In this document: piece after piece, positions 1 through 4,741 of the stretch
Layout of the letters: each line of letters opens with the position of its first letter
Position numbering within the stretch: the first letter of the stretch is position 1
From: Clostridia bacterium
GTDB taxonomy: Bacteria; Bacillota_A; Clostridia; Oscillospirales; CAG-272
Length of the DNA: 5,642 nt
NCBI GenBank assembly: GCA_017626655.1
Contig: JAGAIH010000196.1
Coordinates: 1 to 5,642, forward strand
Reading direction: 5' to 3'
Program-made: the position numbers and the translations under genes
The notes under the pieces: generated by a model
The model's input: only the letters and a program-made list of their open reading frames with translations
What the model was told of the DNA's origin: nothing
Database searches by the model: none

Positions 1-60
1 CGTCACGCCCTTCGGGCGTGCCACCTTCCCCGCTGGGGAAGGCTAAGGAACGCGGCGTTC
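1..60. repeat. GC-rich double-hairpin palindromic repeat, probably truncated by the window edge
   Basis: Two hairpins stand side by side. The first is a perfect 7-bp stem, CACGCCC (4-10) with GGGCGTG (14-20), around the loop TTC. The second is a perfect 8-bp stem, CCTTCCCC (24-31) with GGGGAAGG (35-42), around the loop GCT. A third short palindrome, GAACG (48-52) with CGTTC (56-60), follows. The order of a GC-rich small hairpin, then a CCCC/GGGG hairpin, then a taAGG..GCG tail is the same as in the repeats at 4066-4126 and 4611-4670, although the bases differ. I infer a member of the same broad class of REP-like intergenic elements. It could also act as a transcription terminator for an upstream gene outside the window, although no T-run follows the stems. 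Confidence 0.55.
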
Positions 61-102
61 TCCCCTGCAAACCCAAATTTGAAATAAGGAGACAGACCCA
101 TC

Positions 103-1221
103 ATGACCAACCGCGAACGCGCCATGAATATCCTGCATTACAAGCCCGCAGACCGCATGCCAGCCGTCCATTTCGGCTACTGGGCCGAGCTGCTGGTGGA
201 GTGGGCCGAGCAAAGAAAGATCCCCCGCGAGCTGGCCGAGGGCAACTACGACAACAGCCCCAAGGACAAGGAGCTGGACAGGCTCATCGGCTGGGACTTC
301 AACTGGAACAGCTGTACCGGCACCAACAACGGCCTGTGGCCCCATTTTGAGACCAAGGTGCTGGAGACCCTCCCCGACGGGACCCGCCGCGTGCAGAACC
401 ACGTGGGTCTCATCGAGAAAATCAAGCCCGGCATCACCTCCATCCCCTCGGAGGACGATTACCTCCTCAAGGACAGGGAAGCATTCGAGACCCTCTACCG
501 TCCCAAGATGCAGTTCTTCCCCGAGCGGGTGGCGGTGGAGCATTACAAGCACTTCAACGAGACCCGTGACATGGAGACCCCCATCGCTCTCCATCTGGGA
601 TCCGTCATGGGGCAGATCCGTGACATCGTGTCGGTGGTGGGCATGAGCTACCTTATGTACGACGAGGACGAGGATCTGCTGGCCGACATCGTGGACACCT
701 ACGCCGATATGCAGTACGAGTGCGCCAAGGCAGTTTTGGAGACGGGTGCCAAGTTTGATTTCGCCCACTACTGGGAGGATATCTGCTTCAAGAACGGTCC
801 CCTGCTCTCTCCCGAGATCTTCGACGAGCTCTGCGCCAAGCACTACAAGAAGCGCAACGATCTTTGCCATCAGTACGGCATCGACATCATCTCCCTGGAC
901 TGCGACGGCGTCACCGAAAAGCTCTTGCCCACCTGGTTCGAGAACGGCGTCAACACCATGTTCCCCATTGAGGTGGGTGTCTGGGGCGACCAGTTCGAGC
1001 CTGCCCGCAAGAAGTTCGGTAAGGGTATGCTGGGCGTGGGCGGCATGGACAAGACCGCCTTCCGCAAGGACAAGGCCGCCGTGGACGCCGAGATCGAGCG
1101 CATGAAGCGGCTGGCGGCCATGGGCGGCTTCATCCCCTGCCCCGACCACAGACTCATGCCCGGCACCAAATTCGAGCTGGTGCAGTACTACGCCGAGGAG
1201 ATCAAGAAGATCCAGCTGTAA
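103..1221 (+). CDS. URO-D superfamily protein, methyltransferase-like (first of a tandem pair)
   Basis: The 372-residue protein belongs to the uroporphyrinogen-decarboxylase fold superfamily, which also holds cobalamin methyltransferases such as MtaA and MtbA. It probably acts in the cytoplasm, moving a methyl group to or from the corrinoid protein encoded downstream; substrate unknown. Visible family marks are the N-terminal ILHYKPADRMPAVHFGYW region (10-27), SLDCDG at 264-269, GGMDK at 313-317 and GGFIPCPDH at 341-349. HemE's N-terminal RQAGRY motif is absent. In MtaA/MtbA a His-x-Cys plus a later Cys bind zinc. Here the matching places seem to be D266/C267 and C346, so a metal site is plausible but altered. 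AAGGAG at 86-91 lies 11 bases before the ATG and supports this start. The next gene is a paralogue, about 65-70% identical by eye, beginning 45 bases after the stop. The family call is firm; the methyltransferase role is inferred from neighbours. Confidence 0.88.
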   Translation: MTNRERAMNILHYKPADRMPAVHFGYWAELLVEWAEQRKIPRELAEGNYDNSPKDKELDRLIGWDFNWNSCTGTNNGLWPHFETKVLETLPDGTRRVQNHVGLIEKIKPGITSIPSEDDYLLKDREAFETLYRPKMQFFPERVAVEHYKHFNETRDMETPIALHLGSVMGQIRDIVSVVGMSYLMYDEDEDLLADIVDTYADMQYECAKAVLETGAKFDFAHYWEDICFKNGPLLSPEIFDELCAKHYKKRNDLCHQYGIDIISLDCDGVTEKLLPTWFENGVNTMFPIEVGVWGDQFEPARKKFGKGMLGVGGMDKTAFRKDKAAVDAEIERMKRLAAMGGFIPCPDHRLMPGTKFELVQYYAEEIKKIQL

Positions 1222-1266
1222 AACGGGATACGCGTCCCACGGTAGGTTTTTCCAAGGAGGCAGACT

Positions 1267-2376
1267 ATGACATCCCGCGAATTGTGTTACAACATCCTGC
1301 ACTACAAGCCCGCCGAGAGGCTCCCCGCCGTCCGCTTCGGCTACTGGCCCGACCTGCTTCAGGAATGGGCGGATCAGGGGCACATCACCCACGAGCAGGC
1401 CAGCCACCGCTTCGTGGCCGAGGCCGAGCTGGATCGGCTGATCGGCTGGGACTTCCCGTGGTACTGCACCACGGCCTCCCACATGGGACTGTACCCGCCC
1501 TTTGAGCAGAAGGAGCTGGAGACCCTGCCCGACGGCTCCAAGCGGATCCTGACCGCCAAGGGGGTCATCGAGCGGATCAAGCCCGGTATCACCTCCATCC
1601 CCTCGGAGGATGACTACCTCATGAAGGACAGGGAAGCCTTCGAGACCCTGTTCAAGCCCCGTATGCAGTACGTTCCCGAGCGGACCAATCTGGACTACTA
1701 CATCCACTTCAACGAGCGCAGAGACCCCACCAAGCCCATCGGCATCAGCATCGGCAGTCTCATGGGGGATATCCGCGACATGACCACCGTCAAGGGCATG
1801 AGCTACCTCATGTACGACGAGGACGAGGAGCTGTTCGCCGAGCTGGTGGATACCTACGCCGATATGCAGTACGCCTGCGTGGAGGCCCTGCTCGCCACGG
1901 GAGCGCAGTACGATTTCGCCCACTACTGGGAGGATATCTGCTTCAAGAACGGCCCTCTGCTCTCCCCCACCCTGTTCCGTGAGCTTTGCGAAAAGCACTA
2001 CAAAAAGCGCAACGACCTCTGCCGCCGCTACGGCATCGACATCATCTCCCTGGACTGCGACGGCGTGGTAGACGCACTGCTCCCCGTATGGCTGGACAGC
2101 GGCGTGAACCTGCTGTTCCCCATGGAGGTGGGAGTCTGGGGCGACCAGTTCGCCGCGGCGCGGAGGAAGTACGGCGAGAGGATCCTGGCGGTGGGCGGCA
2201 TGGACAAGGCGGTGTTCCGTCTAGACAAGGCCGCCGTGGACGCCGAGCTGGAGCGGCTCAAGCCCCTCATCGCCCTGGGCGGGTTCATCCCCTGTCCCGA
2301 CCACAACCTTCTGCCCGGGTCCCGCTTCGAGCTGGTGCAGTACTACGTCGAGGAGATCAAGAATATCCGCATATGA
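1267..2376 (+). CDS. URO-D superfamily protein, methyltransferase-like (second of a tandem pair)
   Basis: This 369-residue paralogue of the preceding protein shares its whole architecture: ILHYKPAERLPAVRFGYW at 10-27, SLDCDG at 261-266, GGMDK at 310-314 and GGFIPCPDH at 338-346. The main length difference is a three-residue gap near residue 50. Likely role: a TIM-barrel methyltransferase component working with the downstream corrinoid protein; substrate unknown. AAGGAGG at 1254-1260 sits 6 bases before the ATG, an ideal site that fixes the start. The differences from its neighbour cluster near residues 35-100 and 135-175, which could alter substrate choice, while the barrel core with the Cys motif is nearly invariant. 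The stop TGA overlaps the start of the AraC gene (ATGA at 2373-2376), so the two are probably translationally coupled in one transcript. HemE is unlikely because the RQAGRY motif is missing. Confidence 0.88.
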   Translation: MTSRELCYNILHYKPAERLPAVRFGYWPDLLQEWADQGHITHEQASHRFVAEAELDRLIGWDFPWYCTTASHMGLYPPFEQKELETLPDGSKRILTAKGVIERIKPGITSIPSEDDYLMKDREAFETLFKPRMQYVPERTNLDYYIHFNERRDPTKPIGISIGSLMGDIRDMTTVKGMSYLMYDEDEELFAELVDTYADMQYACVEALLATGAQYDFAHYWEDICFKNGPLLSPTLFRELCEKHYKKRNDLCRRYGIDIISLDCDGVVDALLPVWLDSGVNLLFPMEVGVWGDQFAAARRKYGERILAVGGMDKAVFRLDKAAVDAELERLKPLIALGGFIPCPDHNLLPGSRFELVQYYVEEIKNIRI

Positions 2377-3980
2377 GCGAAACGATCAGAAATAGCCTTC
2401 CCGCCCGTCTGCGTAAGGCAGAGCTTTTGGGTGACGCCCCCCTGTTCATCAACCGCGTGACCGTGGAGACGGTCTACGCCCCCGAGACCGCCCTCTCCCT
2501 GCTCCATATGCACGACTTCGTAGAAGTGAGCATCGTTATGACGGGGCGTGGCATCCACCGCACCTACGAGGAGCGCACCGAGTGCAGCGCGGGGGATACA
2601 TTCATCATCCGCGCGGGGGTACCGCACGCCTACTTCGCCGCGGAGGACGGGGAGCGTCCCACCGTGTGCAGCCTGGTCTTCGATCCCGCCGATATCTTTG
2701 ACGGTGAGGCCGCCGACCCCGACCACCCCCGATACTGCTACGGGGTCTTCCGAGAGGATCCTCTGACGGTCTACGTTATGCTGACCTCCCGTACCCTGGA
2801 GGAGGTGGACAAGACCCTGACCCGCATGGAAAAGGAGCTGGACCGCCGCCGCCCCGAGTGGGAGATGGCGGTGAGGTCCTACCTCATCAACCTCCTCATC
2901 ATGATGGGCCGCTACGCCTCCCAGCGTGAGGTCCCCGCCGACGCCCCCAAGCCCAAGGAGAGGCTCCTGGCCCTGTCGGCGGTCCGTACCGTCCTGGAGC
3001 GCTACGGTGACCGCGACCTGACCCTGGAGGCCATCGCGGAGTCTCTGTACATCAGCAAGTCCTACCTCAGCCGCATCTTCCGTCGGGTGACGGGGGAGGG
3101 CTTTGCGGACTACCTCCGCCGCGTCCGCACCGAGCAGGCCTGCCGCCTCCTGCGGGAGACCGACCTACCCAACGAGCAGATCGTCTACGCCTGCGGTCTG
3201 CGGGACGTTCCGTCCTTCTACCGCCTCTTCAAGGAGCAGACAGGCATGACCCCCTACGCTTACCGGCAGAGCGAGAGCCCCGCCGCCGAGTCCATAGAAA
3301 CCAAGAAAATTATTATTATAAAAGGAGATACCAACATGAGCATCGCTATTCTGAACGAGATTTCCGAGAATCTGCAAAAGGGTAAGGCCAAGATCGTGGC
3401 CGAGCTGGTACAGACCGCCCTGGATCAGGGTGTGGCCCCCGACGCCATCCTCAACGAGGGACTGCTGGCCGGTATGAATATCATCGGCGAGAAGTTCAAG
3501 ACCAACGAGGTCTACGTCCCCGAGGTGCTGGTGGCCGCCCGCGCCATGAACAAGGGTACCGCCATCCTCAAGCCCCACCTGGCCGCCGCCGGCGTGCAGG
3601 CGACGGGCAAGGTCTGCATCGGTACCGTCCAGGGCGACCTCCACGATATCGGTAAGAACCTGGTCAAGATGATGCTGGAGGGCAAGGGCCTGGAGGTCGT
3701 TGACCTCGGTACCGACGTTTCCCCCGAGACCTTTGTCCAGACCGCCATCGAGCAGAACTGTCAGGTCATCTGCTGCTCCGCCCTGCTGACCACCACCATG
3801 GGGGTCATGGAGGACGTGGTCAAGAAGGCCGTCGAGCTGGGGGTCCGCGACAAGGTCAAGATCATGATCGGCGGCGCGCCTGTTAACGAGGACTACTGCA
3901 AGAAGATCGGCGCGGATATCTATACCCCAGACGCCGCCTCGGCCGCTGATGCCGCTGTGGAGTTCTGCAAGGGATCATAA
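2373..3980 (+). CDS. AraC-family regulator reading in frame, with no stop, into a corrinoid-binding protein
   Basis: One open frame of 535 codons holds two proteins normally separate. Residues 1 to about 299 are an AraC-family transcription factor. Its N-terminal cupin-like sensor has H45, H47 and H85 and the stretch GDTFIIRAGVPHA at 74-86. A middle helical segment follows. The C-terminal double helix-turn-helix has helix pairs at about 216-252 and 265-298 and ends in the usual GMTPYAYR. Residues 300-321 are a linker encoded by AT-rich, leader-like DNA. Residues 322-535 are the corrinoid protein described separately. The AraC start at 2373 overlaps the previous stop (ATGA). A GAGGAG at 2350-2355 is 17 bases away, rather far, so coupling probably helps initiation. 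The AraC part likely activates this cluster on sensing a small ligand. Whether the full fusion, two proteins, or both are made is open; a one-base change near the junction could restore a stop. Confidence 0.75.
   Translation: MSETIRNSLPARLRKAELLGDAPLFINRVTVETVYAPETALSLLHMHDFVEVSIVMTGRGIHRTYEERTECSAGDTFIIRAGVPHAYFAAEDGERPTVCSLVFDPADIFDGEAADPDHPRYCYGVFREDPLTVYVMLTSRTLEEVDKTLTRMEKELDRRRPEWEMAVRSYLINLLIMMGRYASQREVPADAPKPKERLLALSAVRTVLERYGDRDLTLEAIAESLYISKSYLSRIFRRVTGEGFADYLRRVRTEQACRLLRETDLPNEQIVYACGLRDVPSFYRLFKEQTGMTPYAYRQSESPAAESIETKKIIIIKGDTNMSIAILNEISENLQKGKAKIVAELVQTALDQGVAPDAILNEGLLAGMNIIGEKFKTNEVYVPEVLVAARAMNKGTAILKPHLAAAGVQATGKVCIGTVQGDLHDIGKNLVKMMLEGKGLEVVDLGTDVSPETFVQTAIEQNCQVICCSALLTTTMGVMEDVVKKAVELGVRDKVKIMIGGAPVNEDYCKKIGADIYTPDAASAADAAVEFCKGS
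3320..3338 (+). promoter_or_regulatory. Internal ribosome binding site and start codon for the corrinoid protein
   Basis: AAAAGGAG at 3320-3327 lies 8 bases before an ATG at 3336, inside the long frame begun at 2373. The bases just upstream (3300-3320) are markedly AT-rich, like a gene leader and unlike the GC-rich coding sequence on both sides. The protein that starts here begins exactly like stand-alone corrinoid proteins. This site is the main reason to think that a separate corrinoid protein is made despite the missing upstream stop. Confidence 0.8.
3336..3980 (+). CDS. Methyltransferase corrinoid (B12-binding) protein, MtbC/MtaC/MttC type
   Basis: This 214-residue protein has the classic two-part build of methyltransferase corrinoid proteins. 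Residues about 5-85 form the helical cap domain (B12-binding-2), with LLAGMNIIGEKF at 43-54 and VYVPEVLVAARAM at 59-71. Residues about 91-210 form the Rossmann-like B12-binding domain. It carries DLHDIG at 101-106, in which H103 is the expected lower cobalt ligand, then SALLTTTM at 149-156 and GGAPVN at 179-184, which contact the cobamide tail in this family. The length is normal. It would shuttle a methyl group between substrate-specific and acceptor methyltransferases in the cytoplasm, becoming methyl-Co(III) and returning to Co(I). The flanking URO-D-like genes are its obvious partners. It starts at ATG 3336 behind its own ribosome binding site, yet lies in frame with the upstream AraC gene. 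Family certain; substrate unknown. Confidence 0.9.
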   Translation: MSIAILNEISENLQKGKAKIVAELVQTALDQGVAPDAILNEGLLAGMNIIGEKFKTNEVYVPEVLVAARAMNKGTAILKPHLAAAGVQATGKVCIGTVQGDLHDIGKNLVKMMLEGKGLEVVDLGTDVSPETFVQTAIEQNCQVICCSALLTTTMGVMEDVVKKAVELGVRDKVKIMIGGAPVNEDYCKKIGADIYTPDAASAADAAVEFCKGS

Positions 3981-3991
3981 CGGAATTACAG

Positions 3992-4033
3992 GCGAGGAGC
4001 GCACTGCGGTTGATAGGCGGTGCGTCTCCTCGC
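3992..4033 (+). terminator. Large hairpin after the corrinoid gene, possible terminator or processing site
   Basis: GCGAGGAG (3992-3999) plus CGCACTGC (4000-4007) pair with GCGGTGCG (4017-4024) and CTCCTCGC (4026-4033). This gives a 16-bp stem with one G-U pair and one bulged T (4025) around a 9-base loop. It begins 11 bases after the stop codon. Short outer pairing GAAT (3983-3986) with ATTC (4041-4044) may extend it. There is no T-run after the stem, so it is not a canonical intrinsic terminator. It may instead protect the 3' end of the mRNA or be part of a mobile palindrome. Confidence 0.45.
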
Positions 4034-4065
4034 TATGCTGATTCGCCCGGTGCTTGTGTCCTTAC

Positions 4066-4126
4066 TGCGATGACTCCCCCACCGCCTGCGGGCGGAGCCC
4101 CCTCGGGGAGGGAGCCTTAGGGGCGC
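4066..4126 (+). repeat. Left inverted palindromic repeat of the nuclease cassette
   Basis: This GC-rich compound palindrome includes the hairpin CCGCC (4082-4086) and GGCGG (4091-4095) around the loop TGCG, then CCCC/GGGG at 4099-4108. CTCCCC at 4074-4079 can also pair with GGGGAG at 4105-4110. It matches the reverse complement of 4611-4670 across its length, except for a few one- or two-base insertions. Confidence 0.8.
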
Positions 4127-4192
4127 GGGGAAGAGAACGGCAAATGAACGCCATTTCCGCGTTCGGGGAATATGGTTGAGGAATGAACAAAT

Positions 4193-4573
4193 ATGTCTTT
4201 TCAATACAATGGGAACAACATCCCTTTAGCGCAAGATCTACGCAAGAATGCTACACCACAGGAAAAACACCTATGGTACGATTTCTTGTCTGATTACCCG
4301 GTACGATTTCAAAGGCAAAAGGCAATTGGAAATTTCATTGTGGACTTTTATTGCCACGAAGTAAAATTAGTCATCGAGATCGATGGATACGATCATTTCA
4401 CGCCTGAAGGCAGACAACACGATCAGTTACGAAGCAACCAATTACATAAAAAATACGGATTACGGGTGCTACGCTTTTCAAATTCTGATGTGGATGATCA
4501 TTTTGAGGATGTGTGCCGTTTGATCCACGAAACAGTTGAAAGTGTAAATCCAATGGATAAGGCTTCTTATTAA
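4193..4573 (+). CDS. DUF559-family (Vsr-like, PD-(D/E)XK fold) endonuclease domain protein
   Basis: The 126-residue protein shows the DUF559 pattern throughout: LRKNATPQEKHLW at 16-28, FQRQKAIGNFIVDFYC at 39-54, LVIEIDGYDHF at 59-69 and GLRVLRFSNSDV at 89-100. The family is related to the very-short-patch-repair endonuclease Vsr and has the PD-(D/E)XK nuclease fold. D51, E62 and D64 look like its acidic metal-binding residues. The length is usual for the family, so it appears intact. GAGGA at 4178-4182, 10 bases before the ATG, supports the start. Base composition is about 40% G+C, and codons such as AAA, CAA, ATT and TTA are much commoner than in neighbouring genes, a sign of transfer. It lies between inverted palindromic repeats. 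The cellular function of these small proteins is not established; roles in DNA repair or in moving the flanking repeats are possibilities only. Confidence 0.85.
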   Translation: MSFQYNGNNIPLAQDLRKNATPQEKHLWYDFLSDYPVRFQRQKAIGNFIVDFYCHEVKLVIEIDGYDHFTPEGRQHDQLRSNQLHKKYGLRVLRFSNSDVDDHFEDVCRLIHETVESVNPMDKASY

Positions 4574-4575
4574 GT

Positions 4576-4614
4576 GCGGGGAGAAGATTCAAAGTGAAAT
4601 AATCGTCTCCGCGC
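4576..4614 (+). terminator. Imperfect hairpin just after the nuclease gene
   Basis: GCG (4576-4578), GGAGA (4580-4584) and GATT (4586-4589) pair with AATC (4601-4604), TCTCC (4606-4610) and CGC (4612-4614). This makes a 12-pair stem with two single mismatches around an 11-base loop. It starts three bases after the stop codon and touches the right-hand repeat. It lacks a T-run, so termination is uncertain. Confidence 0.35.
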
Positions 4615-4670
4615 CCTAATGGCTCCCTCCCCGAGGGGGCTCCCGCCCGCAGGCGGGTGGGGGAGTCGCA
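4611..4670 (-). repeat. Right inverted palindromic repeat of the nuclease cassette
   Basis: This is the reverse-complement copy of 4066-4126. It contains the hairpin CCCGCC (4642-4647) and GGCGGG (4652-4657) around the loop CGCA, one pair longer than in the left copy, and the CCCC/GGGG palindrome at 4629-4638. The near-identity points to recent common origin or shared movement. Confidence 0.8.
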
Positions 4671-4741
4671 TTCAATGCAGATGCTTACCCTTCTTTGATA
4701 CGTTCCGAATTTTTCACCCCAATATCCACAAGGAGGCCCCC

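Larger units (their letters stand above)
4066..4670. mobile_element. Putative mobile cassette: DUF559 nuclease gene between inverted palindromic repeats
   Basis: A single gene at about 40% G+C (hand count over 4201-4560) sits between two nearly identical repeats of about 60 bases in opposite orientation (4066-4126 and 4611-4670). The neighbouring genes are about 62-67% G+C in sampled lines. The outer ends are complementary (TGCGA at 4066-4070, TCGCA at 4666-4670). The block lies between genes that look functionally related, as an insertion would. An imperfect palindrome lies just inside the left end: GAACG 4135-4139 with CGTTC 4160-4164, enclosing AAATG and CATTT. No target-site duplication is evident. 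Mobility is inferred; the repeats could instead be independent REP-like elements beside a gene gained by transfer. Confidence 0.45.

Noticed and set aside
1225..1250. Possible intrinsic terminator between the two URO-D genes
   Set aside because: The stem is only GGGA with TCCC, and the T-run lies about eight bases past it. The downstream gene begins at once with a strong ribosome binding site, so one transcript is more likely.
43..1998. A 651-codon open frame on the minus strand
   Set aside because: It lies antisense to two clear URO-D-family genes. Its protein is low-complexity in Val, Leu, Gly and His, as expected from the reverse reading of C/G-ending codons, with no recognisable domain or ribosome binding site.
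1986..2372. Upstream extension of the AraC frame back to an ATG at 1986
   Set aside because: This part overlaps the end of the second URO-D gene in another frame and gives Arg/Gly/Pro-rich sequence of no family. The AraC homology begins at the ATG at 2373.
103..2376. HemE, haem-pathway uroporphyrinogen decarboxylase
   Set aside because: The N-terminal RQAGRY motif of true HemE is absent, there are two tandem copies, and the context is a corrinoid protein and an AraC regulator, not haem genes.
3295..3297. A TAG read as pyrrolysine, as in MttB-type systems
   Set aside because: This TAG is not in the AraC/corrinoid frame, no MttB homologue is present, and no pyrrolysine genes are visible.
3981..4192. 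Cobalamin riboswitch in the intergenic region
   Set aside because: I see no B12-box-like conserved core. The structure here is a single long hairpin plus a GC-rich palindromic repeat.
4066..4670. CRISPR array or classical insertion sequence
   Set aside because: There are only two repeat copies, in inverted orientation, with a gene between them and no spacers. No DDE or HUH transposase and no clear target duplication are present.
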